Below are positions 25,749 to 36,464 of a DNA stretch of 64,000 nucleotides, in pieces (within the stretch, counting starts at the first letter, position 1; each line of letters begins with the position of its first letter). The stretch is from Sphingosinicella microcystinivorans (GTDB lineage: Bacteria > Pseudomonadota > Alphaproteobacteria > Sphingomonadales > Sphingomonadaceae). Location: NCBI RefSeq assembly GCF_027941835.1, contig NZ_CP116005.1, positions 310,001 through 374,000 of the forward strand, written 5' to 3'. Under the pieces are notes generated by a model. It was not told the origin of the DNA. It searched no databases and saw only the letters and a program-made list of their open reading frames with translations. The position numbers and the translations under genes were made by a program.

Positions 25749-25772
25749 GGGGGTTGAGGGAGTTGAGGGGGT
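25694..25772. repeat. paired 9-nt periodic repeats, inverted relative to each other
   Basis: The left arm (25694-25721) repeats a CTCAAA core three times at 9-nt spacing. The right arm (25744-25772) repeats TTGAGGG three times at 9-nt spacing, with a spacer of about 22 bases. The arms are complementary through CTCAA/TTGAG, so the whole could fold into a long imperfect hairpin or serve as iteron-like protein sites. It spans the stop of the RepA-like gene. Confidence 0.65.
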
Positions 25773-25808
25773 GAACATACGACAATCGACAATGAAGGTG
25801 ATGACGGC

Positions 25809-26675
25809 ATGACGAGCACGACGAGACGAATTAGCCGGAAAGCGACCGGGAAAGCCAAACAGGAAACCATCGTCGTCGCCGTGCCGGAATCGGGAACGGC
25901 CGAAGAAGCCAAGGCCACGCTCAGCGACAGCATTCCGGGTTGGAACGAACTGACGAAGCAACAGCAAACCGAACTGGCGGAAATTGCCGTGGCTCAACGC
26001 AAAGAGCGCCAGCCGGTCAAAGTGAAGCTGACCCGCAAGCCGGACGGCGGCATAATGATCGACATGGACGGGAAGTGCGAAGCGCTCGGCATTCTCAAGC
26101 TGCAAAAGGCATTCGCGGCCACCAGCATGGAGCCGGTGAACGCACGCGCCAACGAACTGCTGAGATATATGGGATCAGTTGGAACGGACAACACAGGGCG
26201 CTACAACGCGGCGCTTTCGTTCATCGAGAGCATGGCGCCGCAAAATCAGGCCGAGACACTGTTGCTGGTGCAAATGTATGTCACGCACGATGCCGCGATC
26301 CGGGCACTCAGCCAGCTTGGGTCGGCGGAATGGCTGCCGACCGCTCAGATATTCGGCAATCTCGCCGCGAAGCTGCTGCGTACGTCTCAGGGCCAAATGG
26401 AAACGCTCGCACGGCTTCGTCGCGGGGGCGAACAGGTCGTGAAGCATATTCATGTCGATAACCGGGGCGGGCAGGCCATCGTGACCGATGCCGTGGTGAC
26501 GGGGGGTGAAAATGGAAAATCAGACGGACAATCCCATGCAGCCGGAACGCTTGTCGAGTGCGCCGCGCTGCCTTGCCCGGACCCGCAAGGGTTCTCCCTG
26601 CCAGTCACCGGCTTTGAAGGGAAAGAAGCGGTGCCGGATGCACGGTGGAACGAACCCCGGCGCGCCGAAGGGTAA
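25809..26675 (+). CDS. hypothetical protein of the integrated element
   Basis: 288 residues. It has a basic N-terminus (TRRISRKATGKAKQE) and a mostly helical middle with no membrane segment (SVGTDNTGRYNAALSFIESM, ALSQLGSAEWLPTAQIFGNLA). Its last 55 residues overlap the HGG-motif gene in another frame, which is unusually long; the true end may differ in relatives. No family is firmly recognised. Position after the RepA operon suggests an element function, perhaps DNA processing. Confidence 0.6.
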   Translation: MTSTTRRISRKATGKAKQETIVVAVPESGTAEEAKATLSDSIPGWNELTKQQQTELAEIAVAQRKERQPVKVKLTRKPDGGIMIDMDGKCEALGILKLQKAFAATSMEPVNARANELLRYMGSVGTDNTGRYNAALSFIESMAPQNQAETLLLVQMYVTHDAAIRALSQLGSAEWLPTAQIFGNLAAKLLRTSQGQMETLARLRRGGEQVVKHIHVDNRGGQAIVTDAVVTGGENGKSDGQSHAAGTLVECAALPCPDPQGFSLPVTGFEGKEAVPDARWNEPRRAEG

Positions 26676-26766
26676 CAGGAACGCATGGAAGCACGGCGGC
26701 CGGTCGGCGGAGACCATGGCGGCGGTGCGGTATCTGCGGGGTATGGCTCAGTTTGTGCGAGAGTGA
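26506..26766 (+). CDS. HGG-motif small basic protein
   Basis: 86 residues (GTG at 26506; ATG at 26512 also possible). It contains a CLARTRKGSPCQSPALKGKKRC segment and the HGGTNPGAPKGNRNAWKHG signature typical of short HGGxSTG-like proteins carried by phages and genomic islands. The two Cys and two His may bind zinc. Function is not established. It overlaps the 3' end of the preceding gene by about 170 bp. Confidence 0.75.
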   Translation: MKMENQTDNPMQPERLSSAPRCLARTRKGSPCQSPALKGKKRCRMHGGTNPGAPKGNRNAWKHGGRSAETMAAVRYLRGMAQFVRE

Positions 26767-26824
26767 GGTCCGCGCACCTGTTGCGATTTATCAACCGCTG
26801 GCTAGGCTAGGTCTTATCGGGGGG

Positions 26825-27091
26825 ATGGATATGCTTGGATACTTTTCCAAATTTGTAATGATCGGAGTGGCGGTAGCCGCAGGTATGGGCGCCTTTTCAT
26901 TCTGGTGGGCACTTATTCCGGTGTTTCTCGCCGGTTCACTGGCTCTTTCAAATGGGCCTCATTACGAAATTGTGATGAGAGCAAACGAAAGAGGTTCGCT
27001 TACGATCTTTCCCTTGATGCTCGTAATATATTGTGCGGGGCAACTTGCGCTCGCTGGAATCGCTTATTGGATCGGAACGCTCTTTGGATAA
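26825..27091 (+). CDS. small integral membrane protein, 88 residues
   Basis: Three hydrophobic stretches (about residues 5-22, 25-38 and 58-85) separated by a short polar loop (PHYEIVMRANERGS). A GGGG run sits just before the ATG. The codon use is clearly less GC-rich than surrounding genes. No family is recognised. It is the last gene of the element before the tRNA-Ser boundary. Confidence 0.6.
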   Translation: MDMLGYFSKFVMIGVAVAAGMGAFSFWWALIPVFLAGSLALSNGPHYEIVMRANERGSLTIFPLMLVIYCAGQLALAGIAYWIGTLFG

Positions 27092-27195
27092 CTACTTCGA
27101 CCGATAGCATCGAGCTTAAGCGTGCAGGTTATCGGGGTTCCATTAGGGGAACCGCCCCATCAAGAGAAGAATTGTTCAATAAAATCAACTGAATT

Positions 27196-27286
27196 TGGCG
27201 GAGCGGGAGGGATTCGAACCCTCGATACGGTTTTGCCGTATACTCACTTTCCAGGCGAGCGCCTTCGACCACTCGGCCACCGCTCC
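27196..27286 (-). tRNA. tRNA-Ser(GGA), CCA encoded
   Basis: Reading the minus strand from 27286: acceptor GGAGCGG, D-arm GGCCGAGTGGTCGAAGGC, anticodon loop CTGGAAA with anticodon GGA, a long variable arm (TACGGCAAAACCGTA) as in serine tRNAs, T-loop GGTTCGAATCC, then CCGCTCC, discriminator G and an encoded CCA. The 3' end faces the mobile-element genes at 21.7-27.1 kb, the usual geometry for integration into a tRNA 3' end. No second copy of the 3' end was found in the window. Confidence 0.95.
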
Positions 27287-27429
27287 GCATCGCTGGCGGA
27301 GCGCCTTACCGCCCATCGCGGGGGTTCGTCCAGCCCCTCATTGCAAATGCCGTCTCCCGCAGCCGCGTGAAAGGGGCTATCTTTCGGTTTTCAGCCGCGA
27401 AACGCGCGGAGAGCTGTGGGAGAGCCGTG

Positions 27430-28082
27430 ATGAAGCGTAGCCTGGGCATCGTGACCGTCGTGGCGATGGCGGGCTGCGCGGCGGGCTCGTCGGAGCAGGA
27501 AACGACGGGATCGGCGGCATCCGCGCCCGCGGCACCTGCCCTCGTCGATACGGTGTGGGCGGCGGAAGCGGTTGCGGGAGAGGCGCCTGCGCCCGGCGCG
27601 CGGTTCCAGCTGGTGCTGGGCGCGGACGGGCGTGCGAGCGGCCGTTCGGGGTGCAACGGCTTTTCGGCGCGCTACGAGCTGAGCGGCACGGCGCTCACGG
27701 TGCATCCCCCGATGATCGGCACGATGATGGCGTGCCCCGAAGCGGTGATGGCGCAGGAAGGGACCTTCCGCGACGTGCTGGAGGCCGCCGCCACGGCAAC
27801 GGTGGGCAGCGACGGCAGGCTGACCGTCACCGGCAAGGACGGGCGCACGCTGCGTTTCGCATCGGCCGGGAAGGCCGGGAGTGAAAACAGCGATGCCGGG
27901 AGCCCCGCCATGCCGATGCCCGTTCCCTCGCACATCGTGATGCGCTGCGGCGCGGAGCAGCTGCGCGTGCGGCTGGCGGAGGGCAAGGCGCAGGTGGTGC
28001 TGGAGGACGGCAGCGAAGTCGAACTCCCGCGGCTCGCGGGCGACGCGGGCGCGGCCGAGACCTACACCAACGGCCGCATGAC
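27430..28082 (+). pseudogene. META-MliC lipoprotein gene, 5' part, interrupted by IS21
   Basis: The encoded protein starts with a lipoprotein signal (MAGC lipobox, Cys at about residue 16), then a META/HslJ domain (RASGRSGCNGFSARYEL, MIGTMMACPEAVMAQE) and the start of an MliC-like domain (IVMRCGAEQLRVRLAEGKA, ETYTNGRMT). At the codon for Thr after GRM the IS21-family element enters. As it stands, translation continues about 13 codons into the IS and stops at 28122. Removing the IS and one target copy restores the frame exactly into 30613-30700. Confidence 0.88.
28075..28082. repeat. 8-bp target-site duplication, left copy
   Basis: CGCATGAC occurs immediately before the IS left end and again immediately after its right end at 30605-30612. 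An 8-bp direct repeat is within the range generated by IS21-family elements. It falls inside the META-MliC coding sequence. Confidence 0.93.
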
Positions 28083-28197
28083 TGAGGATCAGCGTGCAAT
28101 AGGCACCCCCTTCGTGGGGTGATCGGCGTGCAAAAAGGACCCCTTCATCCCGGGGATTTAGTCGGCCGACTGGTTTTGATCAGTTGGCGAGAACGGG

Positions 28198-29712
28198 ATG
28201 TTGATCGTGGAGACAGTGGTTCGGATTCGGCGTGAGCATGCAGCGGGTAAGGCGATCAAGGCGATCGCTCGTGACCTTCGTTTGTCGCGGAAGGTCGTCC
28301 GCAAAGCGATCCGGTCGCCGGAGGCGGCGTTCAACTATCAGCGCAAAGTCCAGCCGCTGCCGCGGATCGGTCCTTATCAGGATCGTCTCGATGCGCTGCT
28401 TGAGGAGAACGAAGGTCGCGGCCGCCGCGATCGGCTACGGATGACGCGTATCCATGACCTGCTGGTGCGCGAGGGGTTCGATGGATCCTATGATGCGGTG
28501 CGCCGCTATGCGGCGCGCTGGCGTGCTGCGCGGCGGAAGGATGCTGGCGAAGGCGCACCGGCGTTCATCCCGATGACCTTCCAGCCGGGTGAGGCCTACC
28601 AGTTCGACTGGAGCCACGAGGATGTGGAGATCGCCGGCAAGCCGATGCGGGTGAAGGTGGCGCATATGCGTCTCTGCGACTCGCGCGCACCCTATGTCCG
28701 AGCCTATCCGCGCGAGGGCCAGGAGATGCTGTTCGATGCCCATGCCCGGGCGTTCGCGTTCTTCGGCGGTGTGCCGCGACGCGGTATCTACGATAATATG
28801 AAGACGGCGGTGACGGCCGTGTTCACCGGCAAGGAGCGTGTGTTCAACCGCCGCTTCCTGATCATGACCGATCATTACATGGTCGAGCCGACCGCCTGCT
28901 CGCCGGCGGCGGGATGGGAGAAGGGCCAGGTCGAGCAGCAGGTCCAGACGATCCGAGGCCGCTTCTTCCAGCCGCGACTCCGGTTCGCCAGCCTGGCCGA
29001 GCTCAACGGGTGGCTGGAGGCCGAGTGCCGGCGCTGGGCCGAGCATCATGCCCATCCCGAACGCGGGGATATTACCGTCGCCGAGGCGCTGGATATGGAG
29101 CGACCGGCCCTGCAGCCGATCCTGGCACCGTTCGACGGCTTCCATGAGAGCGAGCATGCCGTCACCGGCACCTGCCTCATCAGCTTCGATCGCAACCGCT
29201 ACTCGGTCATGTCGACGGCCGCACGCCGGACCGTTCAGGTGCGCTCCTATGCCGATCGCATCGTCATACGCTGCGGCGATGCGATCGTCGGGGAGCATGA
29301 GCGCCACTTCGGTCGGAACCGCACGATATACGATCCCTGGCATTATCTGCCGGTCCTCGCGCACAAGCCCGGCGCGCTGCGTAACGGCGCACCGTTCCAG
29401 GACTGGGATCTGCCGCCCGCCCTGCACCGATTACGGCGAAGGCTCGGCACCGGGGACGAGGCCGATCGCAGGTTCGTGCGGGTCCTCTCGGCGGTGCTCA
29501 CCGATGGCCTGGAGCCGGTAGAGGCTGCCGTGCGCGAAGCGTTGGCGAACGGAACGGCCAGCGACGAGCTGATCCTCAACATCCTCTCCCGGCGCCGCGA
29601 GCCGGCGACACCCCACAGCATCGTCACTTCGGAAGACCGGATGCTGCAGCATCCTCCGCTCGCCGACTGTGCCCGCTATGATCTGCTGCGAGGCTATGAT
29701 GCAGCGGCATGA
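28198..29712 (+). CDS. istA: IS21-family transposase IstA
   Basis: 504 residues: N-terminal helix-turn-helix ([22 protein letters not shown]), a second DNA-binding region, then an rve-type DDE core ([49 protein letters not shown]). The C-terminal beta-rich domain ([25 protein letters not shown]) is typical of IstA. It cuts and joins the IS ends with IstB as assembly ATPase. Length and motifs are complete. The end overlaps the istB start. Confidence 0.95.
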   Translation: MLIVETVVRIRREHAAGKAIKAIARDLRLSRKVVRKAIRSPEAAFNYQRKVQPLPRIGPYQDRLDALLEENEGRGRRDRLRMTRIHDLLVREGFDGSYDAVRRYAARWRAARRKDAGEGAPAFIPMTFQPGEAYQFDWSHEDVEIAGKPMRVKVAHMRLCDSRAPYVRAYPREGQEMLFDAHARAFAFFGGVPRRGIYDNMKTAVTAVFTGKERVFNRRFLIMTDHYMVEPTACSPAAGWEKGQVEQQVQTIRGRFFQPRLRFASLAELNGWLEAECRRWAEHHAHPERGDITVAEALDMERPALQPILAPFDGFHESEHAVTGTCLISFDRNRYSVMSTAARRTVQVRSYADRIVIRCGDAIVGEHERHFGRNRTIYDPWHYLPVLAHKPGALRNGAPFQDWDLPPALHRLRRRLGTGDEADRRFVRVLSAVLTDGLEPVEAAVREALANGTASDELILNILSRRREPATPHSIVTSEDRMLQHPPLADCARYDLLRGYDAAA

Positions 29713-30427
29713 TATGATCGACACGATGCGCGGCCTCGGACTCAAGGGCATGGCGGCGGCGTTCGACGAGGCGGTCACCACCGGCCTCCAGCGCAAGCGC
29801 ACCACCATGGAGATACTGACCGACCTGCTCCGTGCTGAGGCGACCCACCGGGATGCAGCCTCCATCCGCTATCGGATGACGGCTGCGAGGCTGCCCGTGG
29901 TGAAGGACCTGGAGCGGTTCAGCTTCGAGGGCACACCGATCAATGAGGAGATGATCCGCTCCCTTCACGATGGCTCCTTCCTCCCGCCTCGCCGCAATAT
30001 CGTGCTGGTCGGCGGCACGGGGACAGGCAAGACCCACCTCGCCATCGCGATCACCGCCAATGTCGTGCGAAGGGGCGCTCGCGCCCGCTACTTCAACACC
30101 GTCGATCTGGTGACACGCCTCGAAGAGGAGACCCGGATCGGCAAAGGCGGGACCCTGGCGGCGCAGCTGTCGCGGCTCGACCTGATCGTGCTCGACGAGC
30201 TCGGTTATCTGCCGTTCGCCCGCTCGGGAGGGCAGTTGCTGTTCCACCTCATCAGCAAGCTTTATGAGCGGACCAGCGTCATCATCACCACGAACCTCGC
30301 CTTCGGCGAATGGCCGACCGTGTTCGGCGATCCCAAGATGACCACGGCGCTGCTCGACCGCGTCACCCACCACTGCGATATCGTCGAGACGGGCAACGAC
30401 AGCTGGCGCTTCAAAAACCGCAGCTGA
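29696..30427 (+). CDS. istB: IS21-family helper ATPase IstB
   Basis: About 243 residues with the DnaC-like AAA fold: Walker A GGTGTGKT at residues 106-113, Walker [15 protein letters not shown], and sensor region [13 protein letters not shown]. IstB remodels target DNA and activates IstA. The ATG at 29696 overlaps the istA end by 17 bp; a GTG at 29669 would extend it. The C-terminal half is duplicated in the remnant at 11114-11613. Confidence 0.94.
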   Translation: MMQRHDMIDTMRGLGLKGMAAAFDEAVTTGLQRKRTTMEILTDLLRAEATHRDAASIRYRMTAARLPVVKDLERFSFEGTPINEEMIRSLHDGSFLPPRRNIVLVGGTGTGKTHLAIAITANVVRRGARARYFNTVDLVTRLEEETRIGKGGTLAAQLSRLDLIVLDELGYLPFARSGGQLLFHLISKLYERTSVIITTNLAFGEWPTVFGDPKMTTALLDRVTHHCDIVETGNDSWRFKNRS

Positions 30428-30604
30428 CAGCCACCTTCGGCGCCTTCAAAAATCTATCTTGCGCTGCGCGCGCCTCCGGTCGGGCTACGCCCGCCCTCCG
30501 CCGCACGCAGCGCAAGGCCATCTTCAACAAACCAGCATCATATTATCCGAAAAGGGGGTCCCTCTTCGACGCCGATCGGGGTCCCTTTTGAACGCCGTTT
30601 GACA

Positions 30605-30612
30605 CGCATGAC
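30605..30612. repeat. 8-bp target-site duplication, right copy
   Basis: CGCATGAC directly follows the terminal GACA of the IS and equals the bases before its left end. Joining the two copies into one recreates an uninterrupted reading frame in the META-MliC lipoprotein gene. Confidence 0.93.
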
Positions 30613-30700
30613 GCTGGAGCGCACGACGGCGCCGCAGCACGGCTTCCGCTTCGCGCGCGGTCGCATGGCGATGATGCCCTGCATCCTCGCGCAGAACTGA
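30605..30700 (+). pseudogene. META-MliC lipoprotein gene, 3' part
   Basis: After the IS the original frame resumes as LERTTAPQHGFRFARGRM and ends MMPCILAQN with TGA at 30700. Fused to the 5' part it gives YTNGRMT-LERTTAP, completing an MliC-like C-terminal domain. The full ancestral protein would be about 246 residues. Family members are outer-membrane or periplasmic lysozyme-inhibitor-like lipoproteins with a META domain. This strain has lost that function at this locus. Confidence 0.88.
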
Positions 30701-30725
30701 GGCCGCGTCTGCGCCGCCGTCGGCC

Positions 30726-32909
<2,184 letters not shown>

Positions 32910-33021
32910 GATAACTCCTCCCTGATTTTCGACCGTTCTTTGAAGCCGTATTGCGCTAAAATCGCACGAATGTAATTAGATGTCTAAGGATTTTTCAAAA
33001 CCGTCCACGGGGAGACGATCA

Positions 33022-33504
33022 ATGGCGCTCAGCAGCCGGCCGCTTTGCCGCGTTTCGATCACACTGGAAGCCGGGGCGCCCATCGCGGTCGGCGCCTCGC
33101 CGTGGCGCAACCGCCGCGTCAGCCATATCGCGGGCGGCAGCATCGGGGGCGAGCGGCTGCGCGGCACGGTCGAGCCGGGCGGCGGCGACTGGTCGGAGCT
33201 CGGCACGAACCCCGAAGGCGACGGGCTCACGCTGCTCGACGTGCGCTCGCTGTGGAAGACGCACGACGGCGCGCGCATCTACGTCGCCTATCAGGGGCGG
33301 CTGGTGATCCCGTCCGCGGTGCTGCCCGCGTTCCGCGATCCCGAAGCGCTGAAGGCGCTCGATCCCGCGCACTATTACTTCCGCATCACGCCGCTCTTCG
33401 AAACTGCCGACCCGCGCTACTTCTGGCTGAACGGCATCGTCGCGGCGGGCATCGGCACACGCACGCCGGACGGCGTCGACTACGACATCCACGAACTGCT
33501 CTGA
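33022..33504 (+). CDS. DUF3237 family protein
   Basis: 160 residues matching DUF3237, a beta-barrel-like family: LCRVSITLEAGAPIAVGASP near the N-terminus, GGDWSELGTNPEGDGLTLLDV and a C-terminal YFWLNGIVAAGIGTRTPDGV. The start at 33022 is preferred because ACGGGGAGACGATCA precedes it. Function is not established; members sit beside catabolic enzymes and transporters. The MFS gene follows after 3 bp, so they form an operon. Confidence 0.82.
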   Translation: MALSSRPLCRVSITLEAGAPIAVGASPWRNRRVSHIAGGSIGGERLRGTVEPGGGDWSELGTNPEGDGLTLLDVRSLWKTHDGARIYVAYQGRLVIPSAVLPAFRDPEALKALDPAHYYFRITPLFETADPRYFWLNGIVAAGIGTRTPDGVDYDIHELL

Positions 33505-33507
33505 GCC

Positions 33508-34854
33508 GTGTCCGCAGCCGCCGAGCCGAACGCCGCAGCGCATGAGGACCCGTCCGAGGCCTATGCCTGGTTCGTCGTCGTCGTACTGCTGCTCGCCTAC
33601 ACCTGCTCGTTCATCGACCGGATGATCCTGACGCTGCTCGTCGGCCCGATCCGCGCCGATCTCGGGATTTCGGACACGGAGATGAGCCTGCTCGTCGGCT
33701 TCGCCTTCGCGGTGCTCTACACGGTGGCGGGCATCCCGCTCGGCTACATCGCGGACCGCGGCAACCGGCGGCGGCTGATCACGGCGGGAATCACGGGCTG
33801 GAGCGCGATGACCGCGGCCTGCGGGCTCGCCCCCAATTATCTCTCGCTGTTCCTCGCCCGCGTCGGGGTCGGCATCGGCGAGGCGACGCTGTCGCCCGCC
33901 GCCTATTCGCTGCTCTCGGATTATTTCCGGAAAGACAAGCTCGGCCGCGCCGTCGCCGTCTATTCGATCGGCGTGCCGCTCGGCTCGGGCATCGCGCTGA
34001 TGCTCGGCGGGCTGATCGTCGAGATGGCGACGAAGATACCGCCTGTCGATCTTCCTGGCATCGCGAGCGCGTCGCCGTGGCGGCTGGTGTTCTTCATGGC
34101 CGCGCTGCCGGGGCTCGCCGTGGCGCTGCTCATGCTCCTCGTGCGCGAGCCTCCCCGCAAGGGCGCGCGCGTCGAGGCACGCCGGGGCTTCGGCGGGGTC
34201 TTCGCCTTCGTCTGGCGGCACCGCGCCGCGTTCGGCCCGCATTTCCTCGGCCTGTCGCTGCTCACGCTGGTCATCTACGGCTACATGGCGTGGGTGCCGA
34301 CCTTCTTCGCGCGCAGCCACGGCATGGAACCGGCGGCCGCCGGTTTCTGGTTCGGCATCATCCTCGCGGCAGGCGGCGCCGTGGGGCTGCTCGCGGGCGG
34401 CGCGCTCGCCGACAGGCTGTTCAAGGGCGGCCGCAAGGACGGCCATCTCGTCACCATCCTCGTCGCCACGGTCGGCGCCGCACCGTTCCTGATCCTCGCG
34501 CCGATGATGCCCGGCCCGGCGCTCGCCTTCCTGTGCCTTGCACCCGCCATGCTGATCGCCTCGATGCACGGCGGCGTCGCGGGCGCGGCGCTCCAGATCA
34601 TCACACCGAACCGCTTCCGCGCGCAGGTGACGGCGCTCTATTTCTTCGTCGCGAACCTCATCGGCTTCGGCCTCGGCCCCACCGCCGTCGCCGCGATCAC
34701 CGATTACGGTTTCGGCCGGGACGACGCGCTCGCATGGTCGATGGTCATCGTCGCGGCGGCGGCGCTTCCCGCTTCCGCGCTCGTCATCACATGGGGCCGC
34801 GCGCCGTTCCGCCGCAGCGTCGCGGCGATGGAGGCGGAGGACGCGTCAGCCTGA
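33508..34854 (+). CDS. MFS transporter
   Basis: 448 residues with about 12 membrane segments and the MFS signature GYIADRGNRRRLITAG after segment 2 (equivalent to the GxxxDRxGRR loop). It resembles the spinster/ACS-like group found in sphingomonad catabolic loci (FIDRMILTLLVGPIRADLGI at the first helix). GTG start 3 bp after the DUF3237 stop. It is probably an inner-membrane importer or exporter of the compound taken up by the adjacent TonB receptor. Its end overlaps the convergent oxidoreductase by 9 bp. Confidence 0.87.
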   Translation: MSAAAEPNAAAHEDPSEAYAWFVVVVLLLAYTCSFIDRMILTLLVGPIRADLGISDTEMSLLVGFAFAVLYTVAGIPLGYIADRGNRRRLITAGITGWSAMTAACGLAPNYLSLFLARVGVGIGEATLSPAAYSLLSDYFRKDKLGRAVAVYSIGVPLGSGIALMLGGLIVEMATKIPPVDLPGIASASPWRLVFFMAALPGLAVALLMLLVREPPRKGARVEARRGFGGVFAFVWRHRAAFGPHFLGLSLLTLVIYGYMAWVPTFFARSHGMEPAAAGFWFGIILAAGGAVGLLAGGALADRLFKGGRKDGHLVTILVATVGAAPFLILAPMMPGPALAFLCLAPAMLIASMHGGVAGAALQIITPNRFRAQVTALYFFVANLIGFGLGPTAVAAITDYGFGRDDALAWSMVIVAAAALPASALVITWGRAPFRRSVAAMEAEDASA

Positions 34855-35889
34855 CGGCGGCTCGTCGGAAACGCGCACCAGCAATTTCCCGTCGTGCGCG
34901 CCGCTGAACAGCAGCTTCAGGATCTCGGGCGCGTTCTTGAGACCGTCGCGGACATCCACCCGGTACTTGAGCAGGCCCTTCCCGATCCAGTGGCCGATCG
35001 CCGCGAACGCCTCCGGATAGCGGCGCCAGTAATCGCTGACGATGAAGCCCTCGATCCGGGCGCGCTTCATCAGCACGTTGCGGAACATGGCGGGGCCGCC
35101 GCCCTGCTCGATCTCGTTGTAGGTCGAGATGAGGCCGCACACGGCGATGCGTGCACCCTGATTGATAAGGGTGAGCGCCGCATCCAGAATCCGCCCGCCG
35201 ACATTGTCGAAATAGACATCCACGCCGTCCGGGCACGCCGCCGAGATCGCGCCGACGAGATCGGCCTCGCGGTAATTGATCGCGGCGTCGAACCCGAGAT
35301 CGTCCGTGATCCACGCGCATTTCTCCGCGGACCCGGCGATGCCCACGACGCGGCACCCCATGATCTTCGCCATCTGTCCGACGAGCGACCCCACGGCGCC
35401 CGCCGCCGCCGAGACGAGCACGGTTTCGCCGGGGCGCGGCCGCGCGACTTCGAACAGTCCGAAATAGGCCGTCGCGCCGATGTTGCCGAGCGGCCCCATG
35501 AACGCGGTGAGCGGAAGGTTGCCGGGGACGACGCGGCGCACCGCCTTGCCGGAGATGGCGATGTAATCCTGCCAGCCGCCCTGCCCCGTCACGATGTCGC
35601 CGACCGCAAGGCCCTTCGCGCGCGAAGCCTCGACGACGCCGAGCGTGCCGCCCCGCATCACGTCGCCGATCGCGACCGGCTCCATGTACTGGTCGACGTC
35701 CGACATCCAGATGCGGTGCGTCGGGTCGATGGACAGGTAGATGTTGCGGACCAGCACCTCGCCCTCGCCCGGCTCCGGAAGCGCCGCGTCCTCGAACGTC
35801 AGCAGGTCCCGCTCGACCTCCGTCTGCGGTCGGTTCGCGAGAATCCATCGGCGGTTGCGGCCCGGAATGCGCGCGGCTGGCTGGCCCAT
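34846..35889 (-). CDS. NADP-dependent MDR oxidoreductase (CurA/PTGR-like)
   Basis: 347 residues of the medium-chain dehydrogenase/reductase family without catalytic zinc: substrate-domain start NRRWILANRP, YLSIDPTHRIWMSDVDQY, cofactor motif AAAGAVGSLVGQMAK, and VDVYFDNVGGRILDAAL. This pattern is typical of CurA and leukotriene B4/prostaglandin reductases, which reduce C=C bonds of enones using NADPH. The start at 35889 has GGGGAGACGAC upstream, nearly the same leader as the DUF3237 gene. It is plausibly part of the local catabolic set. Confidence 0.87.
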   Translation of the reverse strand: MGQPAARIPGRNRRWILANRPQTEVERDLLTFEDAALPEPGEGEVLVRNIYLSIDPTHRIWMSDVDQYMEPVAIGDVMRGGTLGVVEASRAKGLAVGDIVTGQGGWQDYIAISGKAVRRVVPGNLPLTAFMGPLGNIGATAYFGLFEVARPRPGETVLVSAAAGAVGSLVGQMAKIMGCRVVGIAGSAEKCAWITDDLGFDAAINYREADLVGAISAACPDGVDVYFDNVGGRILDAALTLINQGARIAVCGLISTYNEIEQGGGPAMFRNVLMKRARIEGFIVSDYWRRYPEAFAAIGHWIGKGLLKYRVDVRDGLKNAPEILKLLFSGAHDGKLLVRVSDEPPSG

Positions 35890-36005
35890 GTCGTCTCCCC
35901 GTCGTCTCTTTGGCACGACACCCTTAGCATACTAATATTCTCGGGAAACCTCCTGCGTGCCCGATCGTTGCAGGCCGGACGGACGACGACTGGAGGATCG
36001 ACAGC

Positions 36006-36464
36006 ATGAAACGCCTCGCATGGCTCGCAATCCCGCTGCTCGCCGCCGCGTGCGGCGAGCAGCGTCCCGCACAGGCGCCCGAGTCCGATGAAATCGCGGC
36101 TGCGCCGCTGCCGGCCGACACGGCGGCGACCGGCATCCCCGATGCGCTCGGCGGCCGCTGGGGCCTCGTCCCCGCCGATTGCACATCGACGCGGGGCGAC
36201 GCCAAGGGCCTGATCGTCGTCTCGCCCGGGGAGATTCGTTTCTACGAATCGCGCGCGGCGCTCACGGACACGGCGGCGCGGACGCCGCGCAGCGTCTCCG
36301 GCACGTTCAGCTTCACCGGCGAGGGCACGACATGGTCGCGCGAGATGACGCTCGACCTGTCGGACGACGGCAAGACGCTCACCCGATCGGAATTCGGCGA
36401 GGACGCCGCCGCCCCGCCGCTCCGCTACACGCGCTGCGAGGTGGAAACGCCGCCTACGCCGTGA
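36006..36464 (+). CDS. predicted lipoprotein, unknown function
   Basis: 152 residues with a clear lipoprotein signal (WLAIPLLAAAC, Cys at residue 16). The rest is a small beta-rich domain with two further Cys (VPADCTSTRGDAKG and RYTRCEVE), which may pair. It resembles short alphaproteobacterial lipoproteins of unknown role that sense or bind something at the envelope. It overlaps the 3' end of the convergent acyl-CoA synthetase gene by 11 bp. Confidence 0.65.
   Translation: MKRLAWLAIPLLAAACGEQRPAQAPESDEIAAAPLPADTAATGIPDALGGRWGLVPADCTSTRGDAKGLIVVSPGEIRFYESRAALTDTAARTPRSVSGTFSFTGEGTTWSREMTLDLSDDGKTLTRSEFGEDAAAPPLRYTRCEVETPPTP

Larger units (their letters stand above)
28083..30604 (+). mobile_element. 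complete IS21-family insertion sequence, 2522 bp
   Basis: The element has 5'-TG...CA-3' ends. Left end TGAGGATCAGCGTGCAATAG and right end (complement) TGTCAAACGGCGTTCAAAAG match at about 19 of 27 positions. Each end carries a second internal copy of the GTGCAAnAGGnACCCC-type motif, the multiple transposase-binding repeats typical of IS21. It encodes istA and istB intact, and after istB has an 11-bp inverted repeat (30458-30468 with 30506-30516). It is flanked by the 8-bp duplication CGCATGAC. Clean ends and intact genes suggest a recent, possibly active insertion. Confidence 0.95.

Noticed and set aside
1-27195. Second attachment site matching the tRNA-Ser 3' end
   Set aside because: I did not find another copy of the T-arm/acceptor sequence in the left part by eye; a proper search is needed before excluding it.
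27195-27440. An 81-residue plus-strand frame over the tRNA gene
   Set aside because: It translates the antisense of tRNA-Ser(GGA), a frequent false gene.
33019-34569. A 516-codon minus-strand frame opposite DUF3237 and the MFS gene
   Set aside because: Both plus-strand genes have recognisable families and a proper operon spacing; the antisense frame has none.
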